NCBI GenBank assembly: GCA_022730075.1 | Contig: DZBX01000009.1 | Span: 1-40,330 of the forward strand | Length of the DNA: 40,330 bases | Reading direction: 5' to 3' | Origin: Rhodanobacter sp. | Lineage (GTDB): Bacteria > Pseudomonadota > Gammaproteobacteria > Xanthomonadales > Rhodanobacteraceae | Part shown: positions 12,519 through 19,973 of the stretch, piece after piece | How positions within the stretch are numbered: the first letter of the stretch is position 1 | Layout of the letters: each line of letters begins with the position of its first letter | The notes under the pieces: model-generated | What the model saw: only the letters and a program-made list of their open reading frames with translations | The model's database searches: none | What the model was told of the DNA's origin: nothing | Translations under genes and position numbers: made by a program

Positions 12519-12595
12519 GCGCCCGTAGCTCAATCGGATAGAGCATCGGCCTTCTAAGCCGGCGGTTGCAGGTTCGAGTCCTGTCGGGCGCGCCA
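12519..12595 (+). tRNA. tRNA-Arg (anticodon TCT)
   Basis: The acceptor stem GCGCCCG pairs with CGGGCGC. The anticodon loop CTTCTAA gives TCT, reading AGA/AGG, which are rare codons in a genome this GC-rich. The CCA end is encoded. It lies 24 bp after tRNA-Pro. Confidence 0.97.
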
Positions 12596-12611
12596 ATGCT
12601 TCATGCTTCAT

Positions 12612-12689
12612 GGTGGGCGTAGCTCAGTTGGTTAGAGTCCCGGATTGTGATTCCGGTTGTCGTGGGTTCGAATCCCATCGTCCACCCCA
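12612..12689 (+). tRNA. tRNA-His (anticodon GTG)
   Basis: The anticodon loop TTGTGAT gives GTG. The gene encodes the extra G at position -1 opposite discriminator C73, the identity element for histidyl-tRNA synthetase. The acceptor stem contains one G-T wobble pair. The CCA end is encoded. Confidence 0.97.
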
Positions 12690-12706
12690 GTTTGCAAGGT
12701 TTGCGT

Positions 12707-12782
12707 GGGCCGTTAGCTCAATTGGTAGAGCAGCGGACTCTTAATCCGTAGGTTGAAGGTTCAAGTCCTTCACGGCCCACCA
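12707..12782 (+). tRNA. tRNA-Lys (anticodon CTT)
   Basis: The acceptor stem GGGCCGT pairs with ACGGCCC, and the anticodon loop CTCTTAA gives CTT, reading AAG, the preferred lysine codon in this window. The CCA end is encoded. Confidence 0.97.
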
Positions 12783-12840
12783 CCCCGTTCTCCTCATGTC
12801 CAACATGATCCCGTACACTATTCCCTCATTTCCCTAGCGC

Positions 12841-12925
12841 GCGAAAGTGGCGGAATTGGTAGACGCACTGGATTTAGGTTCCAGCGGGTACCCCCGTCCG
12901 GGTTCGAGTCCCGGCTTTCGCACCA
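12841..12925 (+). tRNA. tRNA-Leu (anticodon TAG)
   Basis: This class II tRNA of 85 bases has a long variable arm and anticodon loop TTTAGGT (TAG, reading CTA and related leucine codons). The acceptor stem GCGAAAG pairs with CTTTCGC and CCA is encoded. It ends 51 bp before tig. A weak hairpin lies between them, but without a T-run, so read-through into tig is possible. Confidence 0.97.
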
Positions 12926-12976
12926 TTCAACATCGTACGCGCAGCCCTCGCGCGTGCGGGTGAGGAGTTCCAAGGC

Positions 12977-14272
12977 ATGCAGGTTTCGCTCGAAAACGTC
13001 GGTGGCCTCGAGCGCAGGCTCACCGTGAAGTTTCCTTCGGCCGATCTCGATGGGCGCGTGCGTGAACGCATGCTGGACCTCGGGCGCAATGTGCGTCTCA
13101 ACGGATTTCGTCCCGGCAAGGTGCCGAGCAAGGTCATCGAACAGCGCTTTGGTGCGCAGGTTCGCGGCGAGGCGTTCAGCGAGATCGTTTCGAGCACGCT
13201 GCAAAAGGCCTTGGGCGAACAGCAACTGCGCCCTGTGGCAGCGCCGTCGATCAACACCAGCGGTCAGGCCGAGAACGGCGAAATCGCCTACACCGCGACG
13301 TTCGAGGTATTTCCGCAGTTGCCCGCGGTCGATGCCGGCGCGTTGAACATCGAGCGCATCGACGCCAGCGTCAGCGATGCGGACATCGACAACATGATCG
13401 AGACCCTGCGCAAACAGCGCACGCGCCTGCAGCGCGTCGAGCGTGCCGCGCAGAGCGGCGACCATGTCGGTTTCGAGTACTACACGCAGACTGCGGATCT
13501 GCGTCTGCCCGCGGAAGGCATGGATCGCGGCAGCAGCATTCTAGGCAGCGGGACGCTGCTGGCCGAGATCGATGCCGCCCTGTTGGGCAAGGCGGCCGGC
13601 GCCGAGCTCGAACTGGACGTGGCGTTTCCGACCGAATTTCGCAATGAACATCTGGCCGGCAAGCTGGCGCGCATGCACCTGCACGTGCTGACCGTACAGG
13701 AACCGGTACTGCCGGTGCTCGATGCCGAGTTCGTGCGCCAGTTCGGCATCGATTCGGGCGAGATCGCGGATTTCCGTCGTGAGGTGCGCGCCAACCTCGA
13801 TCGTGAACTGGGAGCAGCGGTCACCGCACGCCTGAAAGGCGAAGTTGCCGAAAAGCTGGCGGCGGCGCACCCCGATGTCAGCGTGCCCAGAGCCATGCTC
13901 GAGGCCGAGACGCAGGCGCTGGCGCGTATGGGCCTGGCGCAAGACGCGCAGCCGTCGCCGGAGCGAATCGAGTCGGTGCGCGCGCCGGCGCGCATCCGTG
14001 TCATCGCTGCGCTATTGATGGGCGAGACTGCGCGGCGCGAAGGCCTGCAACCTGATGCGCAACGTGTCGCCGCGCTGATGGCATCGATTGCCTCGACTTA
14101 CGAAGACCCGCAGCAAGTGATCGAGCTGTATCAGCGCGACCAGCAACAGCTGGCCAATCTGCGCACGCGTGTGCTCGAGGACCAGGTCGCGGAGTGGATC
14201 GCGCAGCATGCGCAGACCACGGTGCGCACCATGAGCTTCGACGAACTGCTGCGTCCCGGGCGCAACGGCTGA
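12977..14272 (+). CDS. tig: Trigger factor
   Basis: This ribosome-bound chaperone meets nascent chains at the tunnel exit. The N-terminal ribosome-binding domain carries the signature GFRPGKVP (about residues 43-50). A central FKBP-like domain covers about 150-245 and the C-terminal helical arms fill the rest; 431 residues is close to the usual length. The FKBP domain is unusual: the aromatic positions equivalent to E. coli F168 and to the IPGF stretch ending in F198 are replaced (LRLP and LLAEI here), so prolyl isomerase activity may be lost. The start at 12977 has AAGG close by and GAGGAG further upstream. It opens the tig-clpP-clpX-lon block, an order conserved in gammaproteobacteria. Confidence 0.97.
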   Translation: MQVSLENVGGLERRLTVKFPSADLDGRVRERMLDLGRNVRLNGFRPGKVPSKVIEQRFGAQVRGEAFSEIVSSTLQKALGEQQLRPVAAPSINTSGQAENGEIAYTATFEVFPQLPAVDAGALNIERIDASVSDADIDNMIETLRKQRTRLQRVERAAQSGDHVGFEYYTQTADLRLPAEGMDRGSSILGSGTLLAEIDAALLGKAAGAELELDVAFPTEFRNEHLAGKLARMHLHVLTVQEPVLPVLDAEFVRQFGIDSGEIADFRREVRANLDRELGAAVTARLKGEVAEKLAAAHPDVSVPRAMLEAETQALARMGLAQDAQPSPERIESVRAPARIRVIAALLMGETARREGLQPDAQRVAALMASIASTYEDPQQVIELYQRDQQQLANLRTRVLEDQVAEWIAQHAQTTVRTMSFDELLRPGRNG

Positions 14273-14312
14273 AACCGCGCCGCATCGGACCTGACCGTCC
14301 GCCAGGCACAGC

Positions 14313-14340
14313 ATTGACTTTGCGCGCCCAGCCCCCATGC
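14313..14340 (+). promoter_or_regulatory. Candidate sigma-32 heat-shock promoter of clpP
   Basis: ATTGACT (14313-14319) is followed after exactly 13 bp by CCCCATGC (14333-14340). The heat-shock consensus is CTTGAAA and CCCCATNT with a spacer of about 13-14 bp. Transcription would begin near 14347, about 20 bases before the clpP start. TTGACT could also be a sigma-70 -35, but no fitting -10 follows it. Confidence 0.5.
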
Positions 14341-14347
14341 TGGGCGC
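14324..14347 (+). repeat. Perfect 9-bp hairpin between tig and clpP
   Basis: GCGCCCAGC and GCTGGGCGC pair perfectly around the 6-base loop CCCCAT. The loop is the core of the candidate sigma-32 -10 box. There is no T-run after the stem, so it is not a standard terminator, although it could weaken read-through from tig. Confidence 0.6.
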
Positions 14348-14368
14348 ACGATCCGATCGGAGCTCCCC

Positions 14369-15004
14369 ATGTCCAAGCACGACACACCGCCGCAGAGCCT
14401 CAACTTGGTGCCGATGGTGGTCGAACAGACCAGTCGCGGCGAACGCGCCTACGACATTTATTCGCGCCTGCTCAAGGAACGCCTGGTATTCGTGGTCGGC
14501 CCGATCGACGATTTCATGGCCAATGTCATCGTCGCGCAATTGCTGTTTCTCGAGTCGGAGAATCCGGACAAGGACATCAACCTGTACATCAACAGTCCTG
14601 GTGGCGTGGTGACTGCCGGGCTGGCGATCTACGACACCATGCAGTTCATCCGCTGCGATGTGAGCACGATGTGCATCGGCCAGGCCGCCAGTGCGGCATC
14701 GCTGCTGTTGATGGCGGGCGCCAAGGGCAAGCGCTATGCGCTGCCCAATTCGCGCATCATGATCCACCAGCCTTCCGGCGGCGCCCAGGGTCAGGCCACG
14801 GACATCGAGATCCAGGCGCGTGAAATTCTGTATGTGCGCGGCCGGCTCAACCAGATTTACGTGCAGCACAGCGGTCAGCCGCTGGAGCAGATCGAGCGCG
14901 ACATGGAGCGCGACCGCTTCATGAGCGGCGAGGACGCCAAGGCATACGGTTTGATCGATGCGGTGCTCGATCGCCGCGCGGAAGAGCCCGCCAAGCCCGC
15001 TTGA
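14369..15004 (+). CDS. clpP: ATP-dependent Clp protease proteolytic subunit
   Basis: ClpP is the serine peptidase that forms a two-ring tetradecamer and degrades substrates unfolded by ClpX or ClpA. The catalytic triad is visible as S108 (GQAASAAS), H133 (MIHQPSGG) and D182 (RDRFMSG), at the same spacing as in E. coli ClpP. The 211 residues include a short N-terminal propeptide, and the mature end is expected around the LVPMVVEQT segment. The ATG at 14369 has a GGAG box 6-9 bases upstream. It lies 96 bp after tig and 161 bp before clpX. A heat-shock-like promoter precedes it. Confidence 0.97.
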   Translation: MSKHDTPPQSLNLVPMVVEQTSRGERAYDIYSRLLKERLVFVVGPIDDFMANVIVAQLLFLESENPDKDINLYINSPGGVVTAGLAIYDTMQFIRCDVSTMCIGQAASAASLLLMAGAKGKRYALPNSRIMIHQPSGGAQGQATDIEIQAREILYVRGRLNQIYVQHSGQPLEQIERDMERDRFMSGEDAKAYGLIDAVLDRRAEEPAKPA

Positions 15005-15098
15005 AACTGCCTCGTTGCCGGTGCGAAGCGCGGCGCGATCACGCCGTAAAGTTTCACGGCCTTGCAGGCGGCAGCGGTCGAGCACATGGGGCATGGCG

Positions 15099-15125
15099 TT
15101 GACGTCAGGCGTGCGCTCCTATGCT
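15099..15125 (+). promoter_or_regulatory. Possible clpX promoter
   Basis: TTGACG (15099-15104) and TATGCT (15120-15125) stand 15 bp apart, shorter than the preferred 17 bp. They lie 41 bp upstream of the clpX start, within the 161-bp gap after clpP. A weak separate promoter would let clpX be expressed without clpP; co-transcription with clpP is equally possible. Confidence 0.35.
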
Positions 15126-15165
15126 ATGGTCAACCCGAAGCGTATCGGTCCACGGTGGGTTACAC

Positions 15166-16455
15166 ATGAGCGATGAACGGCAAGGGCGTGGTGGTGAAGG
15201 TGGCAAGATCCTTTACTGCTCGTTCTGCGGCAAGAGCCAGCACGAAGTCCGCAAGCTGATCGCCGGGCCATCGGTGTTCATCTGCGATGAATGCGTGCAG
15301 CTGTGCAACGACATCATCCGCGAGGAAATCGAGGAAAAAACCGCGGCCACGCGCAACCACTTGCCGCGCCCGCGCGAGATCATGGATACCCTCGATCAGT
15401 ACGTGATCGGACAAACACGCGCCAAGCGCACGCTGGCGGTGGCGGTTTACAACCACTACAAGCGCCTGGAGTCGCGCCAGAAAAACGATGACGTCGAGCT
15501 TGCCAAGTCGAATATCCTTCTGATCGGGCCAACCGGTTCGGGCAAGACGCTGCTGGCGGAGACGCTGGCGCGCCTGCTCAACGTGCCTTTCACCATCGCC
15601 GATGCCACCACGCTGACCGAGGCCGGCTACGTCGGCGAAGACGTCGAGAACATCATCCAGAAGCTGCTGCAGAAGTGCGACTACGATGTCGAGAAGGCGC
15701 AGCAGGGTATCGTCTATATCGACGAGATCGACAAGATCTCGCGCAAGAGCGAAAACCCCTCGATCACGCGCGATGTCTCGGGCGAGGGCGTGCAGCAGGC
15801 GCTGCTGAAGTTGATCGAGGGCACCCTGGCCTCGGTGCCGCCGCAAGGTGGGCGCAAGCATCCGCAGCAGGAATTCCTGCAGGTCGATACGCGCAACATC
15901 CTCTTCATTTGCGGTGGCGCGTTTTCCGGCCTGGAAAAAGTCATCCAGCAACGTTCCGATACGACCGGCATCGGCTTCAGCGCCGAGGTGCGCAGCAAGA
16001 AAAACAGGCCCAATGTAGGCAAGCTGCTGGCCGATGTCGAGCCGGAAGACCTGGTGCGATTCGGGCTGATCCCCGAGTTCGTCGGCCGCCTGCCGGTCGT
16101 GGCGACGCTGGAAGAACTCGACGAGGCGGCGCTGGTGCAGATTCTCAGCGAACCCAAGAACGCGTTGACCAAGCAGTTTCGCAAACTGTTCGACATGGAG
16201 CAGGTGGAGCTGGAGTTCCGCCCCGAGGCGCTGACCGCGATCGCGCGCAAGGCGCTGAAGCGCAAGACCGGCGCGCGCGGCTTGCGCACCATCATCGAGC
16301 AGGTATTGCTGGACACGATGTTCGAGTTGCCGTCGCTGGAACATGTCAGCAAAGTCGTGGTCGATGAGGCCGTGATCAACGGGCAGGCCGAGCCGTACCT
16401 GATCTACCGCGGCAACCTCAAACCCGGCGCCGAGGGTGCCAGCGGCGCTGCGTGA
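15166..16455 (+). CDS. clpX: ATP-dependent Clp protease ATP-binding subunit ClpX
   Basis: ClpX is the AAA+ hexameric unfoldase that recognises tagged substrates (for example ssrA-tagged proteins) and threads them into ClpP. The 429-residue protein has the N-terminal four-cysteine zinc domain (CSFCGKSQ and CDECVQLC), Walker A GPTGSGKT, the pore-1 GYVGED loop, Walker [10 protein letters not shown], and the RKH loop in [10 protein letters not shown]. The IGF-type loop that docks on ClpP is represented by IGFSAEV. The ATG at 15166 was chosen because [10 protein letters not shown] matches the family; the frame is open 15 codons further upstream. All expected elements are intact. Confidence 0.98.
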   Translation: MSDERQGRGGEGGKILYCSFCGKSQHEVRKLIAGPSVFICDECVQLCNDIIREEIEEKTAATRNHLPRPREIMDTLDQYVIGQTRAKRTLAVAVYNHYKRLESRQKNDDVELAKSNILLIGPTGSGKTLLAETLARLLNVPFTIADATTLTEAGYVGEDVENIIQKLLQKCDYDVEKAQQGIVYIDEIDKISRKSENPSITRDVSGEGVQQALLKLIEGTLASVPPQGGRKHPQQEFLQVDTRNILFICGGAFSGLEKVIQQRSDTTGIGFSAEVRSKKNRPNVGKLLADVEPEDLVRFGLIPEFVGRLPVVATLEELDEAALVQILSEPKNALTKQFRKLFDMEQVELEFRPEALTAIARKALKRKTGARGLRTIIEQVLLDTMFELPSLEHVSKVVVDEAVINGQAEPYLIYRGNLKPGAEGASGAA

Positions 16456-16460
16456 CCGAT

Positions 16461-16478
16461 GGCGGCCCTTGTGCCGCC
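16461..16478 (+). repeat. GC hairpin after clpX
   Basis: GGCGGC and GCCGCC form a 6-bp stem around CCTTGT just after the clpX stop. No T-run follows. It overlaps the -35 of the candidate lon heat-shock promoter, so its role as terminator or as part of the promoter is open. Confidence 0.45.
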
Positions 16479-16495
16479 CGCGTTGCGCCCCATTT
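16468..16495 (+). promoter_or_regulatory. Candidate sigma-32 heat-shock promoter of lon
   Basis: CTTGTGC (16468-16474) and CCCCATTT (16488-16495) are separated by 13 bp. The -10 is a perfect fit to the heat-shock consensus CCCCATNT and the spacing equals that of the E. coli dnaK P1 promoter; the -35 keeps the CTTG core. Transcription would start near 16502, giving a leader of about 65 bases. lon is a sigma-32 gene in E. coli, so the placement is sensible. Confidence 0.6.
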
Positions 16496-16568
16496 CACTT
16501 GATATGTTCGCGTACGCGGCGCACGCTCGTGCCCGTGTGCGTCCGCCCTTGTCTGTACGGATGAAATC

Positions 16569-19184
16569 ATGACCGAGATCCCCGCCCGCACCGCCGAGAA
16601 GACCTCCGACAAGTCGACCGCGTTGCCGGTGTTGCCGTTGCGCGACGTGGTGGTCTATCCGCACATGGTCATTCCACTGTTCGTCGGGCGCGAAAAATCC
16701 ATGCGCGCGCTGGAGGCGGCGATGGAGAGCGAGCGCCAGATCCTGCTGGTGGCGCAGACCAGTCCGGACATCGAGGAGCCCGGCGAAGCGGAACTGTTCC
16801 GCACCGGTACCGTGGCCAGTGTGCTGCAGATGCTCAAGCTGCCCGATGGCACGGTGAAGGTGCTGGCCGAGGGCAAGTTTCGCGCCGAGGTCACCGGATA
16901 TCGCATCGAAAACGACATGCTGCTGGCCGAATTTCGCGAACTCGATCCGGTGTATTCACGCGAGGAACGCGAGCTGGATGTCGTCTCGCGAACCCTGGTC
17001 AGCCTGTTCGAACAGTTGGTCAAGCAAAGCCGCAAGTTGCCGCCTGAAGTGCTTGCCACGCTGTCCGGCATCGATGATGCCGGACGCCTGGCCGACACCA
17101 TCGCCGCGCATTTGTCGGTGCGCATTGCCGACAAGCAGAAGGTGCTTGAAACCGCCGATGTCGGGCAGCGCCTGGAACTGTTGATCGGCATGGTTGATTC
17201 GGAGATCGACTTGCAGCAGGTGGAAAAGCGCATCCGCGGCCGGGTCAAGTCGCAGATGGAGAAAAGCCAGCGCGAGTACTACCTCAACGAGCAGATGAAG
17301 GCGATCCAGAAAGAGCTGGGTGAGGGCGAGGACGCGCCCAGCGAGCTCGAGCAGCTTGGTCGCAAGATCGACGAGGCCGGCATGCCCGAACCGGTGATGG
17401 CCAAGGCCAGGCAGGAACTCGCCAAGCTCAAGCAGATGTCGCCGATGTCGGCCGAGGCGACCGTGGTGCGCAACTATCTGGACTGGATGGTCAACGTGCC
17501 GTGGAACAAGCACAGCAAGGTGCGCAAGGATTTGCGTGCCGCACAGCAGGTGCTGGATGCAGATCACTACGGCCTGGAGAAGGTCAAAGAGCGCATCCTC
17601 GAGTATCTCGCCGTACAGCAGCGCGTGGACCGCATGAAAGGACCGATCCTGTGCCTGGTCGGCCCCCCGGGAGTGGGCAAGACCTCGCTGGGTCAGTCCA
17701 TCGCCAAGGCCACGCACCGCAAGTTCGTGCGCATGAGCCTGGGCGGCGTGCGCGATGAGGCCGAGATTCGCGGCCATCGTCGCACCTATATCGGTTCGAT
17801 GCCGGGGCGCATCCTGCAGAATCTTGCCAAGGCCGGCACGCGCAATCCGTTGTTCGTCCTCGACGAGATCGACAAGATGTCGATGGACTTCCGCGGCGAC
17901 CCGTCATCGGCGTTGCTGGAGGTGCTCGACCCCGAGCAGAATCATGCCTTCAGCGACCACTATCTCGAAGTGGACTTCGACCTCTCCGAGGTGATGTGGG
18001 TGGCGACCGCCAATTCGCTCAACATCCCGGCGCCGCTGCTCGATCGCATGGAGGTGATCCGCATCCCCGGCTATACCGAGGATGAAAAGCTCGCCATCGC
18101 CGAGAATTATCTGTTGTCCAAGGAGCTGGCCGCCAACGGCCTCAAGGCCGAGGAATTGGCCATCGAGCCCGAGGCGATTCGTGACATCGTGCGTTACTAC
18201 ACACGTGAGTCGGGGGTGCGCAATCTCGAGCGCGAGATCGCGCGTATCGCGCGCCGGGTCGTCAAGGACATCGCGCTGGCCGCGCCCGCGCCGACCGATG
18301 TCGACCCAACCGCGGACGCAGCCATCGAGATTGAAACCATCACGGTCGACAAGACCAAGGTCGCACCCGTGCCAGCCCCGACCAAGCGCAAGCGCGCCGG
18401 CAAGAAAGCAGGTGCGGGTGTTGCGGTCAAGCGCGTGGTCGTGGATGCCGAGCACCTCGCCGATTATCTCGGCGTGCGGCAGTTCGCTTTCGGACGTGCC
18501 GAAAGCCAGAACGAGATCGGCCTAGTCACCGGCCTTGCCTGGACCCAGGTGGGTGGCGATCTGCTCAGCATCGAGGTCGCCGTGGTGCCAGGCAAGGGCA
18601 AACTGCTGCATACGGGGCAGTTGGGCGAGGTCATGCAGGAGTCGGTGCAGGCCGCGCTCTCGGTCGTGCGCGCGCGCAGCGCGCGGCTCGGACTCGATCC
18701 GGAATTTCACCAGAAACTCGATATCCACGTGCACGTACCCGAAGGCGCCACGCCCAAGGATGGTCCCAGCGCGGGCATCGCCATGTGCACCGCTTTGGTA
18801 TCGGCATTGACGCGCGTGGCGGTGCGCGCCGATGTGGCAATGACAGGAGAAATCACCTTGCGCGGCCGTGTTCTGCCGATCGGCGGGCTCAAGGAAAAAC
18901 TTCTCGCCGCACATCGTGGTGGCATACAGACCGTGTTGATTCCAGAGGACAATCGCAAGGATCTCGCCGAGATCCCGGCGAATGTCACCGGCTCGCTGCA
19001 AATCCACTGTGTCAAGTGGATCGACGAGGTGCTGGATCTGGCGTTGGAGCATCCGCTCAGCGCAACGGACGGCCTCTCGGACACGCCCGCCGGCGATCCG
19101 GGTGCGGGCAAGCTGGTTGACACTGCGGCGACGCCGGTGGCCGTGCCCAGAACAACTTCGACGACACGGCCGCAGCGCCATTGA
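16569..19184 (+). CDS. lon: ATP-dependent protease Lon
   Basis: Lon is a cytoplasmic AAA+ protease that removes misfolded and selected regulatory proteins. In order it has the N-terminal LON substrate-binding domain (about 20-215), a coiled-coil linker, an AAA+ module with Walker [10 protein letters not shown] (from residue 365) and Walker [10 protein letters not shown], and the Ser-Lys protease domain with S734 (PKDGPSAG) and K777 (GGLKEKLL). The 871 residues exceed the usual 780-820. The excess is a roughly 45-residue Ala/Pro/Lys-rich insertion between AAA+ and protease domains (about 572-620, including [11 protein letters not shown]) and an Ala/Thr-rich tail. The ATG at 16569 has a poor ribosome-binding site. 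A three-codon frame (16561-16572) overlaps it. Confidence 0.98.
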   Translation: MTEIPARTAEKTSDKSTALPVLPLRDVVVYPHMVIPLFVGREKSMRALEAAMESERQILLVAQTSPDIEEPGEAELFRTGTVASVLQMLKLPDGTVKVLAEGKFRAEVTGYRIENDMLLAEFRELDPVYSREERELDVVSRTLVSLFEQLVKQSRKLPPEVLATLSGIDDAGRLADTIAAHLSVRIADKQKVLETADVGQRLELLIGMVDSEIDLQQVEKRIRGRVKSQMEKSQREYYLNEQMKAIQKELGEGEDAPSELEQLGRKIDEAGMPEPVMAKARQELAKLKQMSPMSAEATVVRNYLDWMVNVPWNKHSKVRKDLRAAQQVLDADHYGLEKVKERILEYLAVQQRVDRMKGPILCLVGPPGVGKTSLGQSIAKATHRKFVRMSLGGVRDEAEIRGHRRTYIGSMPGRILQNLAKAGTRNPLFVLDEIDKMSMDFRGDPSSALLEVLDPEQNHAFSDHYLEVDFDLSEVMWVATANSLNIPAPLLDRMEVIRIPGYTEDEKLAIAENYLLSKELAANGLKAEELAIEPEAIRDIVRYYTRESGVRNLEREIARIARRVVKDIALAAPAPTDVDPTADAAIEIETITVDKTKVAPVPAPTKRKRAGKKAGAGVAVKRVVVDAEHLADYLGVRQFAFGRAESQNEIGLVTGLAWTQVGGDLLSIEVAVVPGKGKLLHTGQLGEVMQESVQAALSVVRARSARLGLDPEFHQKLDIHVHVPEGATPKDGPSAGIAMCTALVSALTRVAVRADVAMTGEITLRGRVLPIGGLKEKLLAAHRGGIQTVLIPEDNRKDLAEIPANVTGSLQIHCVKWIDEVLDLALEHPLSATDGLSDTPAGDPGAGKLVDTAATPVAVPRTTSTTRPQRH

Positions 19185-19225
19185 AAAGTTTGCGCGAGTC
19201 ACCCCGAGCCTCGCTGCGCCTTGTA

Positions 19226-19255
19226 TTGCGGCCTCGTGCGAGGCGCTGGTATAAA
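19226..19255 (+). promoter_or_regulatory. Candidate hupB promoter with dyad in the spacer
   Basis: TATAAA (19250-19255) is a good -10 box, with TTGCGG (19226-19231) 18 bp upstream as a weak -35. The spacer contains the perfect dyad GCCTCG-TG-CGAGGC (19231-19244). A start near 19262 gives a leader of about 125 bases, which contains a UUCG-loop hairpin (19319-19332) and a TGCTTG-CAG-CAAGCA hairpin (19348-19362). Confidence 0.5.
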
Positions 19256-19318
19256 GGCGGCGCCGCGATTGCGTGAAGTTCTGAGCAAGGTCGCGGGAAT
19301 GCTCGAAATTTTTGCACG

Positions 19319-19362
19319 GGGCGTTCGCGCCCAGCCTCAGTCCTGATTGCTTGCAGCAAGCA
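19319..19362 (+). repeat. Two small hairpins in the hupB leader
   Basis: GGGCG-TTCG-CGCCC (19319-19332) and TGCTTG-CAG-CAAGCA (19348-19362) are perfect short stem-loops. The second ends 25 bases before the start codon, close to the GAGGGAA ribosome-binding site. They could affect mRNA stability or translation of the abundant HU protein. Confidence 0.4.
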
Positions 19363-19387
19363 TCCACACTCACGAGGGAATATCCAA

Positions 19388-19660
19388 ATGAACAAATCCG
19401 AATTGATCGAAGCCGTTGCCAGTGGCGCGGAAGTCAGCAAGGCCGACGCCGGTCGCGCGATCGATGCGTTTGTCGAAGCGGTGAAGAAAGCCCTGAAGAA
19501 GGGCGACACCGTGGCCTTGGTTGGTTTTGGCACGTTCACCGTGCGCAAGCGCAACGCGCGCACCGGCCGTAATCCGCGCACCGGGCAGACCATCAAGATC
19601 AAGGCTTCGAAGAACCCCGCGTTCAAGGCCGGCAAAGCCCTCAAGGATGCCGTCAACTGA
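19388..19660 (+). CDS. hupB: DNA-binding protein HU
   Basis: HU is a small histone-like protein that bends and compacts DNA as a dimer. The 90-residue sequence shows the N-terminal helix pair ([11 protein letters not shown]), the central [10 protein letters not shown] strand and the [14 protein letters not shown] arm that wraps DNA and includes the intercalating proline. The ATG at 19388 has a strong GAGGGAA ribosome-binding site. Its place between lon and ppiD is the conserved position of hupB in gammaproteobacteria. The downstream tRNA-Val, 12 bp after the stop, is probably on the same transcript. Confidence 0.97.
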   Translation: MNKSELIEAVASGAEVSKADAGRAIDAFVEAVKKALKKGDTVALVGFGTFTVRKRNARTGRNPRTGQTIKIKASKNPAFKAGKALKDAVN

Positions 19661-19672
19661 TAGCCCGCACGC

Positions 19673-19747
19673 GGGTGCTTAGCTCAGCGGTAGAGCGTCG
19701 CCCTTACAAGGCGAGGGTCGGGGGTTCGAAACCCTCAGCACCCACCA
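19673..19747 (+). tRNA. tRNA-Val (anticodon TAC)
   Basis: The acceptor stem GGGTGCT pairs with AGCACCC; the anticodon loop CTTACAA gives TAC. The T-arm and encoded CCA end are present. It begins 12 bp after the hupB stop codon and is followed by a strong terminator, so it is likely to be cut from the hupB transcript. Confidence 0.96.
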
Positions 19748-19836
19748 GCATCGCGGAGTGGCGTGCGGACGGTTAGAATGCCGGCCAGTCGCGCCGGGAG
19801 TCGCCGGCTTGGTGGCCGTTCACTCCATGACGTGCA

Positions 19837-19870
19837 GCGCAGGGCGCCGGATCGGCGCCCTGCGCTTTTC
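19837..19870 (+). terminator. Intrinsic terminator after hupB and tRNA-Val
   Basis: A 12-bp perfect stem (GCGCAGGGCGCC and GGCGCCCTGCGC) with a 5-base loop is followed by TTTTC. It ends the hupB-tRNA-Val transcript and insulates ppiD. The 89 bases between the tRNA and the stem hold nothing recognisable. Confidence 0.85.
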
Positions 19871-19973
19871 TGGATCGCACCCGCGTGATTCTGTCGGTTG
19901 GCCTCGGCAGCCGCCGCGTCACACATGGCTGCGGGTGACCGAACGCAATGATTCAAGTCAGCGGAAATCAAGC

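Noticed and set aside
14324-14347. Hairpin as a CIRCE/HrcA operator
   Set aside because: The sequence does not resemble the TTAGCACTC-N9-GAGTGCTAA element.
15000-15006. CTTGAAA as a sigma-32 -35 for clpX
   Set aside because: It spans the end of clpP and no CCCCAT-like -10 follows at 11-16 bp.
15084-15091. CCCCATGT on the minus strand as a heat-shock -10
   Set aside because: No matching -35 and no minus-strand gene downstream.
19778-19888. Small open frame between tRNA-Val and ppiD
   Set aside because: It runs through the intrinsic terminator and has no ribosome-binding site.
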